From: Flavobacteriales bacterium
GTDB lineage: Bacteria; Bacteroidota; Bacteroidia; Flavobacteriales_D; Parvicellaceae
Direction: 5' to 3'
Length of the DNA stretch: 45,973 nucleotides
Assembly (NCBI GenBank): GCA_024635865.1
Contig: JAGXIB010000001.1
Coordinates: 1 to 45,973, forward strand
Position 1 is the stretch's first letter, and each line of letters begins with the position of its first letter. This document shows positions 27,542-38,900 of the stretch, one piece after another. Under the pieces are notes generated by a model. It had not been told where the DNA came from, made no database searches, and saw only the letters and a program-made list of their open reading frames with translations. Both the position numbers and the translations under genes were made by a program.

Positions 27542-30220
27542 CTACTCTCCTTGATTATCTCTAAACAAATGAAAGAATCCTTTTAATTCGACAGGGTCAA
27601 TTCCAGATAAGCGAATGGTATTCACTGTACAGACGTAATAATAAACACTACTAGGCACAGGCTCTCCAGAGTCTTGGTGTATGCCATCCCAATTGATGGC
27701 CGGGTCGGTTGTTTGATAGACTATTTGCCCCCATCGATTATAAATAGACAAATCTATACTCTCTATGTATTTGAAAGGAGTTAAAGGAGTGAAATACTCA
27801 TTCTTCCCATCATTATTAGGAGTGAAAACATTGGGTAAAAAATAAATGGGACAGTTATCAAAACAAACAACATTGCTAGAGTCACTTTCATTATTGTACA
27901 ATACAGAATCTAAGGCTGTAATAACATAGCAACCGGCTACAGAACCATTATTAGTGTGATAAAAAACGGTGTCCAACTCTGAATCTATTGTAGCTATCAA
28001 TTCCATAGAATCTCCTTCTACTGGCGTGTAGTATATATTGTATCGAGTTACATCATCAGCACAATCATTATTTGGGTTATTCCAAAACAACCTATTTTCT
28101 CCTATTTGGCAATCTCCTTCAATATTCAAAACAGGAGGGCATGGAGGCGTTTTATCAACAGGAGAGTCACAAACTTCTTGAGATAAATTTTCTATTGGAC
28201 TAATGATAGAAGGTGAAGAGTAGTAACCTATACTTTTAACGTAATAACAATAAGTTTGACCATTAACCAGACCAGTATCTGTATAAAACTGATTATTAGT
28301 TGTCCCTATTTGGGTATAAGCACCTCCGATATTAGTTCCTCTATAAACAACATAAGCTGTATCTATCCACGGAACATCCTCTGACCAATTTAACGTTATT
28401 TGGTTATCATTTGGCACTGTTGTTAAAAAAACGGAACCAGCTTTATTAGATGAGCCAACTAGGCTATCAGCTCCATTATTAGTATAAAAAAGTTCTACCC
28501 TATAAAAGTTAGGATTACTTACCGTGTTAACGTTCACATGTGTGAAAATTGTATCTGCATTAAACAGTAGCAACGATGAATTTGTTTGACCAATTAATGT
28601 TCCAATGTTATTAATAGAAGTTCCGTGATATACTTTATAAAAATATGGTCCTGGAAAAATCACAGTATCGAGTTCCGTTGGCTTAGACCAAATAATAGAG
28701 TCGACCCCAGTATTAATATCAGTATTATTGACTGTTACATGAGTCATGATGGGCACTTCTTTCTTTAACCTTGTGCACGCAGAATCAGAAGGACAGCTTT
28801 CTACTTGACCAGTGACATAAAATGCAGTGATTACATAGCAATAATCTATTCCTAGCGTTAGACTAGTGTTGTCAAAAAAAGTAGTATTGTTTACGCCAAA
28901 AACTTGTCCTACCTGAACAAAACCAACAGATTCTGGATCTGGGTTGTCGCAACAATCAGGCATTACAAAGTTGGGGTTAGTTGTTCTATAAATCCTATAG
29001 CCTTCTGCATTAGAACAAGTCGCAGGGTTCCAACTTACATTAACTCCATTTCCAAATGCAGCAGCATTAACCCCTGTTAATTTTGGAGGTATCACTCTTA
29101 TTATTGCTTGTTCGTAATCAGAAAATAAAGGATTCCCATTGTCTTGTGCAGCAAATAGAACTTGATAGGAACCAAATTTTATATGAGAACAATTAGTTGA
29201 CCAAGAAAAAGTTCCGTTTACTGGATTATTACCAAGAGTATTAAAACTTGCTGGACTAGAAGAAACAGAAAAAGGCTGTCCAGAAGCAGTTAAGTCAATT
29301 AAATCTCCATTGTTAGGATCTGTAGCATTAACATTAAATTGTATTGTCTCTCCTGCAATAACACATACAGGATCAACAGGAGTAATCACTGGTGGGTCAT
29401 TATTACAAAGATTTTGTACAGTTAGCTGAATATCTCGGTAAACATACCCCACCTGATAACCATTTCTCCACTCTGTAATTTTTAAGGTAAAATTAAACTC
29501 TCCTACTAAATGAGGACTATCCCAACACATTGTCCCTGTTGCAGGATCAACACTCATTGTACCACCACCACTATTTACCTGATTTGGAAATAAATAAACC
29601 GTTGGTGAAGGTAATGGCTCTGCATCGAGTCCTAAGGGCGCAACTAATTCATATGATAAACTATCACCATCAGGGTCAACTGCTTGAGGATTATAGCAAT
29701 ATTCTTTTCCAACACAAGCAATAGCTGGACAAGGACAATCATCAAAAACTAACGAGTTATTCGCCCCTCCCATCCCTAAAAAGGGATTAATAATCAACTT
29801 AGATTGGAGAGCAAAAACAACATTATCTGAAGTTCCCCCTCCGTTCGGATAAATATTTAAAATATTCGCATTCCGATTCGGGTCTTCAACTTCAATTAAA
29901 TAGCTGCCAGAAGTAACAAAAGTGTGTACTCCAATGTAAACATTTTTCTGATGGTCTGGAAAACCCTGAATAGAAGTTACAGGAATAACCCTTGGAATCG
30001 TATCTCCTTCCCCATCTCCATATCGAATAAAAAGCTCGGAACGATCTGCCTGAGCAGCAGCACTAATATCAGTACAAGTAGTAATAATAAAACGATAAGT
30101 TAAACCAGAAACGTGTTGATAGGTAATTTCGCCTCCTCGATTATGAGTAGCAAAAGAAATAAAAGGAATCAACCCCAGTAGAACTAATAAAATATTTCTA
30201 ATTGCTAATTTACGCATCAT
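27542..30220 (-). CDS. Large secreted protein with Fn3-like regions and a T9SS type B (gliding-motility-associated) C-terminal domain
   Basis: 892 aa. Signal peptide, Fn3-like repeats (GLVNGQTYCYYVKSIGYYSSPS), C-terminal FLPNVFTPNNDGKNEYFTPLTPFKYIESIDLSIYNRWGQIVYQT..NWDGIHQDSGEPVPSSVYYYVCTVN. Confidence 0.88.
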   Translation of the reverse strand: MMRKLAIRNILLVLLGLIPFISFATHNRGGEITYQHVSGLTYRFIITTCTDISAAAQADRSELFIRYGDGEGDTIPRVIPVTSIQGFPDHQKNVYIGVHTFVTSGSYLIEVEDPNRNANILNIYPNGGGTSDNVVFALQSKLIINPFLGMGGANNSLVFDDCPCPAIACVGKEYCYNPQAVDPDGDSLSYELVAPLGLDAEPLPSPTVYLFPNQVNSGGGTMSVDPATGTMCWDSPHLVGEFNFTLKITEWRNGYQVGYVYRDIQLTVQNLCNNDPPVITPVDPVCVIAGETIQFNVNATDPNNGDLIDLTASGQPFSVSSSPASFNTLGNNPVNGTFSWSTNCSHIKFGSYQVLFAAQDNGNPLFSDYEQAIIRVIPPKLTGVNAAAFGNGVNVSWNPATCSNAEGYRIYRTTNPNFVMPDCCDNPDPESVGFVQVGQVFGVNNTTFFDNTSLTLGIDYCYVITAFYVTGQVESCPSDSACTRLKKEVPIMTHVTVNNTDINTGVDSIIWSKPTELDTVIFPGPYFYKVYHGTSINNIGTLIGQTNSSLLLFNADTIFTHVNVNTVSNPNFYRVELFYTNNGADSLVGSSNKAGSVFLTTVPNDNQITLNWSEDVPWIDTAYVVYRGTNIGGAYTQIGTTNNQFYTDTGLVNGQTYCYYVKSIGYYSSPSIISPIENLSQEVCDSPVDKTPPCPPVLNIEGDCQIGENRLFWNNPNNDCADDVTRYNIYYTPVEGDSMELIATIDSELDTVFYHTNNGSVAGCYVITALDSVLYNNESDSSNVVCFDNCPIYFLPNVFTPNNDGKNEYFTPLTPFKYIESIDLSIYNRWGQIVYQTTDPAINWDGIHQDSGEPVPSSVYYYVCTVNTIRLSGIDPVELKGFFHLFRDNQGE

Positions 30221-30281
30221 ATCAACAACACTAAGTTAACCTATTAGTTGCTTAACTATAGGATAAACAGTTATAAATAAT

Positions 30282-30842
30282 TTAAACTTCTTCATATTTA
30301 CTAAGTTCAGTAATAAAATCAACGATTAACTTCTGTTTTGCTTTATCGCAGTCCCTACAGTTAGAAATTGCTGCATTTGCAACACTATTAATTGTAATAT
30401 CTGATGGTAATGTAGCTAATTTAAGCCCCCTACTTAGTAAAGTCATCCAGCCCTCTATATGATCAAACCCTTCATTATTAAGAAGACTTATCAACTCATT
30501 AGGAAAATGAATAAAAAATGAAAAAACTTTACTTTCAACATAAGTTGAGTCATTTACATACACATCATCTAAAATAAGATTTAAGGCTTTTAAATACCTA
30601 GGTCTCCATAAAGAATCAATGGACTCTATGCTATCTAAAACATCAAGTTTAATTTCAAAAGAAACACTATCTTCATTACCTTCAAGAATAAATAACGAAG
30701 CTTTTCTAGCATTCATAGCTCCTTGTTTTGTTTCATAATACACTGCTCCATCTATACTTGAGAGCAACACTTCTGGCTCTTCTTCAAACAAAGAACAGCT
30801 ATGAAGAATTAAAGTTACTAAGATTAAAAGCATCCTTTTCAT
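30282..30842 (-). CDS. Hypothetical lipoprotein
   Basis: The track ORF starts at 30875. Internal ATG at 30842 gives MKRMLLILVTLILHSC, a signal peptide with lipobox cysteine. Confidence 0.65.
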   Translation of the reverse strand: MKRMLLILVTLILHSCSLFEEEPEVLLSSIDGAVYYETKQGAMNARKASLFILEGNEDSVSFEIKLDVLDSIESIDSLWRPRYLKALNLILDDVYVNDSTYVESKVFSFFIHFPNELISLLNNEGFDHIEGWMTLLSRGLKLATLPSDITINSVANAAISNCRDCDKAKQKLIVDFITELSKYEEV

Positions 30843-30995
30843 ATTTTCATTCGTTTGTAAAGTATAATAGCACAATTAAAATTTTTCTTTTACTCAACTA
30901 AAAATTAAAACTTTATTTTTTTTAAATTAAGCTTAAATTTACTAAATTGTAGCGGTTTTAACTGTTAATTTATATTAAAAACTTATAGACTTACC

Positions 30996-31484
30996 ATGAA
31001 GTTATTATTACCTATTTTTATTGTTTTTACAAGTTTAGTTTCATTTTCTCAGTTAAAAGGAGAAACAGAAAAAACAATTACAACCGGGGAAACTTTGTAT
31101 TTAAAATATATAGACGCCTCTATCACACCTCCTGCTGGATATGTTTTTATGGAGGAGTTTTCTTCATTTTTAGATCAAAAAACACAAACCTCCATTAGTG
31201 TCGTAAAAGACGATAAAATGCCTTATCAAGCATTTATTGACAACATGCTAAAAAAAGACTATACCATTGGTAATGCTGAATTACTTTCGCATGATAAATT
31301 AGAAAAAGGATATTTATTTACTTTCCTATTTACAATTAATAATGCTCCAGTTGAAAGAATTGTTTATGTAACAGGAACTGAAGAGTTTTGTATTTGGGCA
31401 TCTGCTAACTACAGACAATCAGAAAAAGAAAAATACTTAAACATTCTAAAAGAAAGTCTGCTCTCTATTAAATATAAATTATGA
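30996..31484 (+). CDS. Small secreted hypothetical protein, first gene of the SprB-type adhesin operon
   Basis: 162 aa. Signal peptide MKLLLPIFIVFTSLVSFSQ; stop overlaps the start of the next gene (ATGA). Confidence 0.75.
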   Translation: MKLLLPIFIVFTSLVSFSQLKGETEKTITTGETLYLKYIDASITPPAGYVFMEEFSSFLDQKTQTSISVVKDDKMPYQAFIDNMLKKDYTIGNAELLSHDKLEKGYLFTFLFTINNAPVERIVYVTGTEEFCIWASANYRQSEKEKYLNILKESLLSIKYKL

Positions 31485-34400
31485 AAAAGCTTATCTCCTT
31501 GAGTTTTTTGCTTTTTTCATTTTTCTTAAGTGTTAAAGCTCAATTAACAACATCTAGTCAGCCTGCTAACTTCAGTACTGCTAACCAAGGAATGTTTGGA
31601 CCTAACAGTACTTTTAACCTTAATTTTGAGGTGCCTATTTTTAATGTCCCATGGAATCAAACATTTGCAGATAGTTCTATCAGTTCAACTTTTGTAGGGG
31701 ATTATGGTTTTGCTATCTCTGGAGGTACTAGTGGTCACTTTGGAGCTAAATTCTACTCTAGAAATTGGTCTACTGGAGACATAAGCGTAAACTATCCAGT
31801 AAATATAAATTTAAGATACCCTTCTAATAACACTTTTGAACGGGGAGAAACCATAACTATTAGATCAGATTATACCGTTGACCCTTCTGCTCAACTTAAC
31901 ACGACTTTTCCACAAGCTGGAAATATAGGTCTTGAACTTGACTTTAGTCTTCGATTTTATTTAACCCCAATTTTATGTTTTGTAAGCTGTGGACAAGTCG
32001 GTGCTTTTGATACAGGAAATCTTTCCACTACTTTAACTATTTTTGACATATCAGCCAATCAATTTACCTACGCTTGTGTTTCCCCATCTTTAACTTGCAC
32101 CCAAGCTTTATTACCTGCTACAATTAATGCTCCTTATGGTTTGTCTGGCACATTTGACTTGCCAGATGTTCAAACCACCTCTTCAATTGGGTCAGACCAA
32201 TGCTTATATGCCTCAGGAGAAGATCAATATGCAAGTGTTCAACTAGAGTTATTTAAACTAATTGGAGGCCTTAATATTCCATACATCAGTCCAGTTTTAA
32301 ACAATCTTTCTGGAGGTGGCTGTGCTAGAGCAATTGGATCAACTTACAACATCTGCTTTAACTACACGTTATTTACCGCTTTTTTTGAAATGAATGTTCT
32401 AAATAAACAGGACTTTTCATTTTGCCCAGAAGTTTATACTTCTCTAACCTTTCCAGTTCCTGTTCAATACACGATAACTGATCCTAATGCTGGAAATTCA
32501 GTTGTCGAAGGACCAGCTCAGAGTGACTCAATAACTTTCAAAGTAGGAAACAACATCAACTTTACCTACCCTTGTAATTATGAATACATGGATATTGATC
32601 CAATACACGACATCACTAACACAATTACGAACCATACATACGATGAGTTATCATTTAATTTTACAATGGAGGCTTTTGCGGTTTCTCTTCGTTTAGACGG
32701 TTTCGGACCAGGAGAGAACAATGAAGATTCTAATGCAGTAGATTCACAGACTTGGTCTTATGGACCTTTATTTCAAAATACGATTCCTTTAGGAACTCTT
32801 CCTGCTATGGAATGGTTTAATGATTCTTGGGAACTACCAGGGTTTGATAGTATTATAGGGACTACTTTTCGTCTTATACCTAACCAATACTTAGCAAATA
32901 CTGGGGCTACATCAAATGTGGATTGTAAAGGAGAAAACAATGGTTCGTTTACTGTTAATGTAACTAATGGTTCAGCACCATACACTTATAATTGGAGTGA
33001 CGGAACCTCTAATACCTCTTCAGCTACTTCTCAAACAAATAGTAATTTTGAAGCCGGAAACCAACATGTTGTAATTGAAGATGCTAATGGCTGTATGGCA
33101 TACGCTAGTTATAATATTACTGAACCTTATGAAACTGTTCAAGTTGGATCAAGTTCTATAAAAGGAGTGAGTTGTAATGGAAATAGTAATGGTCAAATAT
33201 CCATTGCTGTATTTGGAGGAACTGCTCCATACTCTTATAACTGGAGTTCAGGTTCAGGAAGCAATACCATTAACAATATTGGTGGAGGAAATCAAAGTGT
33301 AACAATTACTGACAGTAGAGGTTGTTCAATTACTGAGAACTTTGAAGTTCCTGAACCTTTGGAACTAACAGCCACTTTCGAAGTACAAGATGTTAACTGC
33401 TTTGGAGGATCTGACGGGATAGTTGAAATATTACCAGTTGGAGGAACCGCTCCTTATTCTTATAGTTGGTCTAATGGGGCGACAACAAAAATCACAAATG
33501 ATTGGAGTGCAGGAACTCATTCAGTAACAATCTCTGATATAAAAGGGTGTAGTAATTCTGTAAGCTTTACAGTTGGACAACCTAACTCAGCCATAAGTAC
33601 TACGGGGTCAATTTCTAATGTTAATTGTTTTAATGGGAGTGACGGATCCATAAGTGCATCAACCACAGGCGGAACTGCTCCATATTCCTATCAATGGGCT
33701 GATGGTAATTTTAATGCTAATGAAAGCTATTCCAGTCAAGCTAATAACTTATATGCTAATGACTGGAATGCAATAGTAACGGACGCTAACGGCTGTATCG
33801 AAACGACGGTATTTACAGTAACACAGCCAAACTCCGAATTATTAGTAGCTATTTCACCCTCTAATGTTTCTTGTAGAAATGGAAATGACGGATTAATAGA
33901 CCTCACTGTCACAGGAGGAACACCTAGTTACTCATATAACTGGAGCAATGGTCAGTCTTCTCAAGACGCTACCAACCTTATTGCAGGTTCTTATTCTTTG
34001 AATGTAACTGATGGAAATGGATGTAGTTTTGACTCCATCATAGAAATAACTCAACCTACCAACATTCTTGAAGCTAGAATAAAAAAGAAAAATGTAACTT
34101 GTTTTGGAGATGATAATGGAGAAGCAGAAATTATTCATACAGGAGGAAACTCTCCATACAACTACTCTTGGACAACAGGAGAAACTAGCTCATTAATAAA
34201 CCAATTAGACGGAGGTAATTATACTGGAACATTAACAGACGGTAACGGATGTATTATCAATCTCCCCTTTACAATTATTGAAGCACAAGGGCCTTTAACC
34301 ATAGCAGGAACTATAGCAAACATAGACTGTAAAGGAAATAACAATGGAGTTATAAATACAACCATTACGGGAGGAACACAACCCTACAAATATGAATGGC

Positions 34401-35968
34401 ACGATTTCTATTATGCTCATTTATACAACAACGCTCCTACTATCTCTAATCTAAGCCCTGACACCTATACTTTAGTTGTAACTGATACAAATGGATGTTC
34501 AACAGAAACTCCTTTTACCATTACAGAGCCAGTATTACCACTATCATTGACTGACACCTTAAAAAATGTTTCTTGCAGGTTTGGCTCTGATGCTTTTATA
34601 GCTCTTTCTACCTTCGGAGGTACGGCTCCATATTCTTTTAATTGGAGTAATGGGCAAACAACAGAAGATCTTAATGCTATCCCCGTGGGAGTTTATACAC
34701 TTACAATAACTGATTTTAATGGGTGTTCATTAACAAAAACATATACTATTACTCAACCAGAATCTATTTTGAGAATAATTGGCTTTGAACAACTAAATGT
34801 AAAGTGTAAAAATGGAGTCGATGGCTTTGCTAAAGTAGTCATTTATGGAGGAACCCCTGAATATGATTACTCTTGGTCGAATGGAGCAACAACTGACACT
34901 AATTATAACCTAATGGCTGGCAGCTATCAAGTGGTCATTACCGATAGTAACCAATGTTCTATTGACACTACGTTTACGATAACTGAACCAGACTTATTAT
35001 TAATTTCAAGTATTATTGATAGTGTTTCTTGTTATAGCTATTCTGATGGAAGAATTTCTTCAACAGTTGTAGGAGGAACAACTCCCTACAGAATTGCATT
35101 TGGAGATTCTACAGCTTCCATGTTGTCTACAGCAAACAGTTTGATTGCAGATAGTTTAATTGCTGGACAATATTATATTTCTGTTTTAGACACTAACGGA
35201 TGTCAATTTACTCAAGCGGTAGAAGTTTTCCAACCAGACACCTTAATTTGGCAAATCAACTCCTATCCTGTCTCTTGCTATAAAGGATCTGATGGAAATA
35301 GCAACCTTACAGTTACAGGAGGAACCTTACCCTACCAATATTTATGGTCAGACAGTAGCACAAATGAAGACTTAATTAATGGGCCTGCCGGAAATTATAT
35401 TGTAACTATTTCTGATAGAAACAATTGCACAGTAATTGGAACTTCGATTATTACTGAACCTGACTCTATTTCATTAACAAGTAAAATAAATGGAACAACC
35501 TGTATTGATAACAACGATGGTAGCATTGAAATATTTTTAAGAGGTGGTGTTGGGGACTATAGCTACTTATGGTCTAATGAAGAAATTACTCAAAACATTT
35601 ATAACTTAACTGGTGGAGAGTACTACCTTCAACTACAAGATCAAAATGGATGTACTCGAATCGACACCTTTTTTATCAACACTTCATCAATAGATTGTAT
35701 CGATCCTCCAAATGCTTTTACTCCAGATGGTGATGGCTATAATGACACTTGGGTACTTGAAAATATTCAAAACTATGAAGGAGCTACCATACAAATATTT
35801 AATAAATGGGGTACATTAATCTTTGAAAGCGACAATAATTATGAACCTTGGGATGGAACTTACCAAGGAAACATTTTACCTTCTGCTACCTATTACTATG
35901 TGATCGATTTAAATAAAGATTCACCTCCATATACTGGTCCACTTACTATAGTAAAGAAAAATAAATAA
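31481..35968 (+). CDS. SprB-repeat T9SS type B cell-surface adhesin
   Basis: 1495 aa. Signal peptide, about 470 aa unique N-terminal region, 12 SprB-type repeats (e.g. NVNCFGGSDGIVEILPVGGTAPYSYSWSNG), C-terminal PPNAFTPDGDGYNDTWVLENIQNYEGATIQIFNKWG..PWDGTYQGNILPSATYYYVIDL. Confidence 0.93.
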   Translation: MKKLISLSFLLFSFFLSVKAQLTTSSQPANFSTANQGMFGPNSTFNLNFEVPIFNVPWNQTFADSSISSTFVGDYGFAISGGTSGHFGAKFYSRNWSTGDISVNYPVNINLRYPSNNTFERGETITIRSDYTVDPSAQLNTTFPQAGNIGLELDFSLRFYLTPILCFVSCGQVGAFDTGNLSTTLTIFDISANQFTYACVSPSLTCTQALLPATINAPYGLSGTFDLPDVQTTSSIGSDQCLYASGEDQYASVQLELFKLIGGLNIPYISPVLNNLSGGGCARAIGSTYNICFNYTLFTAFFEMNVLNKQDFSFCPEVYTSLTFPVPVQYTITDPNAGNSVVEGPAQSDSITFKVGNNINFTYPCNYEYMDIDPIHDITNTITNHTYDELSFNFTMEAFAVSLRLDGFGPGENNEDSNAVDSQTWSYGPLFQNTIPLGTLPAMEWFNDSWELPGFDSIIGTTFRLIPNQYLANTGATSNVDCKGENNGSFTVNVTNGSAPYTYNWSDGTSNTSSATSQTNSNFEAGNQHVVIEDANGCMAYASYNITEPYETVQVGSSSIKGVSCNGNSNGQISIAVFGGTAPYSYNWSSGSGSNTINNIGGGNQSVTITDSRGCSITENFEVPEPLELTATFEVQDVNCFGGSDGIVEILPVGGTAPYSYSWSNGATTKITNDWSAGTHSVTISDIKGCSNSVSFTVGQPNSAISTTGSISNVNCFNGSDGSISASTTGGTAPYSYQWADGNFNANESYSSQANNLYANDWNAIVTDANGCIETTVFTVTQPNSELLVAISPSNVSCRNGNDGLIDLTVTGGTPSYSYNWSNGQSSQDATNLIAGSYSLNVTDGNGCSFDSIIEITQPTNILEARIKKKNVTCFGDDNGEAEIIHTGGNSPYNYSWTTGETSSLINQLDGGNYTGTLTDGNGCIINLPFTIIEAQGPLTIAGTIANIDCKGNNNGVINTTITGGTQPYKYEWHDFYYAHLYNNAPTISNLSPDTYTLVVTDTNGCSTETPFTITEPVLPLSLTDTLKNVSCRFGSDAFIALSTFGGTAPYSFNWSNGQTTEDLNAIPVGVYTLTITDFNGCSLTKTYTITQPESILRIIGFEQLNVKCKNGVDGFAKVVIYGGTPEYDYSWSNGATTDTNYNLMAGSYQVVITDSNQCSIDTTFTITEPDLLLISSIIDSVSCYSYSDGRISSTVVGGTTPYRIAFGDSTASMLSTANSLIADSLIAGQYYISVLDTNGCQFTQAVEVFQPDTLIWQINSYPVSCYKGSDGNSNLTVTGGTLPYQYLWSDSSTNEDLINGPAGNYIVTISDRNNCTVIGTSIITEPDSISLTSKINGTTCIDNNDGSIEIFLRGGVGDYSYLWSNEEITQNIYNLTGGEYYLQLQDQNGCTRIDTFFINTSSIDCIDPPNAFTPDGDGYNDTWVLENIQNYEGATIQIFNKWGTLIFESDNNYEPWDGTYQGNILPSATYYYVIDLNKDSPPYTGPLTIVKKNK
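32912..35690 (+). repeat. Array of 12 SprB-type protein repeats (~75-80 aa)
   Basis: Recurring C.g..DG.i...v.GGT.PYsY.WsnG...........G.Y.v.vtD.nGC. Confidence 0.9.
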
Positions 35969-38900
35969 TGAAGTTTTATTTACTAATCATATCATTTTTT
36001 GCATTAATATTCTATGGCTATTCGTGTCCAACTATTAATATTTCTAGTACAGATGTTAATTGCTATTTAGGAACTAGCGGATCGGCTTCTGCAACTATTA
36101 ACGGACCAGATGCTCCTTTTACCGCAACTTGGTCTACTGGGCAAAGCACTACAGTAGCTAACGGAGGTTCTACCTCAATTTCTAATTTACCAGCAGGAGT
36201 TTACACACTATATGTTGTAGATCAACTAGGGTGTACCTCTACTCATGTTGTCTCTGTCGAGGAACCTTCACCTGTAACTGGAGTAATTAGTAACACTTTT
36301 GATGTTAACTGTAATGGAGGATCTGATGGAAGTGTAGATTTGACTCCTTTAGGGGGAACTCCTTCTTATTCTTTTAACTGGAGTAGTGGTTCTGCAAGTG
36401 AAGACCCAAATAACCTTTCTGCTGGAAGCTACAGTGTAACAATAACGGATGCGAATGGCTGTACATCAAATTCAATCTCAGCATTAATTGGAGAACCAGC
36501 AACGCCCCTTACCTCAACTATAGTTGGCCTAGACGCTAAATGCTTTGGAGAAAATAGCGGAGGAGTTGACTTATCGCCATCTGGAGGAACTTCACCTTAT
36601 ACTTTTAGCTGGAACAATGGAGCCTCAAGCGAAGACCTTAACAACGTTACTGCTGGAAGCTATAGTGTAACAATCACAGATAATAACAACTGTACTACAT
36701 CAAATAACATATCATTATCAGAACCAACAGCAATCCAAACCACATTATCAAAAGTAGATGTCCTCTGTTTTGGAGGATCTGATGGAGACATTAACCTCTC
36801 TATAACGGGAGGAACCCCAACATATACTTTTAAATGGGCAAACTCAAGTTCAATACTTGTAGGGACATCAGAAGACTTGACAAACTATCCGTCTAGCACC
36901 TACTTTGTTACTGTAACTGATGCTAATGGTTGTGAACAGTTAGACAACATCACGATTAATGAACCTCCACAATTGACAACCTTTTTAATCCCTACTAACA
37001 TTAAGTGCTTTGGGGATAATACTGGAGCAGTTCAAAACAATGTGTCTGGAGGAACTCCACCTTACTCGTTCAACTGGAACAATGGTGCAAGCTCTCAAAA
37101 CTTAATTAACCAACCGGCTGGAAGTTATGGAGTAACAATTACAGATTCACATGGCTGCAGCGTTTCAGATAATGTTATTCTAACCCAACCTGACGCTCCT
37201 TTAGCTACTAGTTTTGCATTAACAAATGTTACTTGTTTTGGGTTTTCTGATGGCTTAATAGATTATAATGTTACAGGAGGAACAACTCCATATAACTTTG
37301 ATTGGAACAATGGTCAATTCATTACTGAAGATTTAGATTACATTCCTGCTGGATTATATAATGTACTAGTCACTGATGAGAACAACTGTACCATTACAAA
37401 CAGCATTACAATAACTGAACCTCCAGCTTTAGTTTCATCTACTGTAGCGACAAATGTTTTATGCTTTGCAGATACCAATGGAGCAATAGATTTAACAGTA
37501 AATGGAGGAACTTTACCCTATTTATATCAATGGGGAAATACCAGTTCAGTTTTAATTGATACAAATCAAGATTTAAACAATTATCCAGCAAACACTTATT
37601 ATGTTAAAATTATAGATAGCCTAGGATGTGTTTTATTTGATGAAGATTCAATTACTCAACCAGACGAATTAATATCAGATCTAATCCCTACAAATATTTT
37701 ATGTTTTGGAGACACAACAGGAGCAATAGCAACAACTATCACGGGAGGAGTCACCCCCTATGTTTTTGATTGGAACTATGGGCAATACACCACTGAAGAT
37801 TTAACAAACTTGCCTTATGGTGGTTACGGGTTAGTTTTAACAGACGCCAACGGTTGTCTTCTTACTGACTCTATTTATTTGGAACAACCAAACGAACCGT
37901 TATATGCCTTCTATGACATTATAGAGCCATCTTGTTTTGGTTATGATGATGGGCAAGTTTCTTACACCTTAGAAGGGGGAACTTTTCCTTATGATTACTT
38001 ATGGAGCAGAGGAGATACAGTATTAACACTTTTTGATGTTCTTTCAGATACACTTATTTGTACAACAACAGACGATCATAATTGTATCTTAATTGACACC
38101 GTTATTGTAGCTCAACCTGACCAATTAAAAATAGACGTATCAGTAACTGACGTTACTTGCTTTGAGTTATCAGATGGCATAATAGATATATCAGTCTCTG
38201 GAGGAACAATCGGTTATGATTATTCTTGGACAAACACTAGCTTTGAATTAAGTGTCAATACAGAAGATTTAATAAATTACCCTTCAGATGAATACATCGT
38301 TCAAGTAGTAGACTCTAATGCTTGTGAAGCTTTTAGCACAATCAATCTTCCTCAACCTCCATTATTAGAGGGAGAACTAGACATACAAGACATTACTTGT
38401 TATGGGAAAAATGACGGAAGAATTGAAGCTATAATAACTGGGGGAAATACCGGCGCCTATTTTTATCCTTGGAATAATGGAGATACAACTCAAATTATAG
38501 AAGAACTTCCGGCGGGAATATATGATGCTGTTGTTTATGATACGAAAGGTTGTGAAGTCTATGTTAGAGGTGTTGTAAAAGAACCTGAACCAATTGTAAT
38601 TAATTATGAATTGTTCCCACAAAGCTGTAGAGACCTCTCAGACGCTGCAATAGAAACAGAAACAATAGGTGGTAATGGAGGGTATACTTTTGAGTGGGAT
38701 TACGAACGCTTAACAGAACCTAACATTTATGAATTGTTCAGCGGAAGCTATACATTAACAGTAACTGACATGGTAAACTGTATCGAAGACACAACCATCA
38801 TCGTACCAGTAAATGAACAGCCTTGTATCATTCCTCCAACAGCATTTACTCCTGAAGGGGATGGCTATAACGATATTTGGTTTTTAGAGAACATAGAATT

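Noticed and set aside
26635-38622. ORFs 26635..26946 (-), 29530..29724 (+), 32773..32985 (-), 33932..34138 (-) and 38377..38622 (-)
   Set aside because: Antisense to the SpoIIE phosphatase and T9SS cargo genes; compositionally explained by the opposite strand.
32912-38780. SprB arrays considered as DNA-level tandem repeats or CRISPR-like
   Set aside because: Similarity is at protein level only; nucleotide units are diverged and about 230 bp long, with no conserved short direct repeat and spacer structure.
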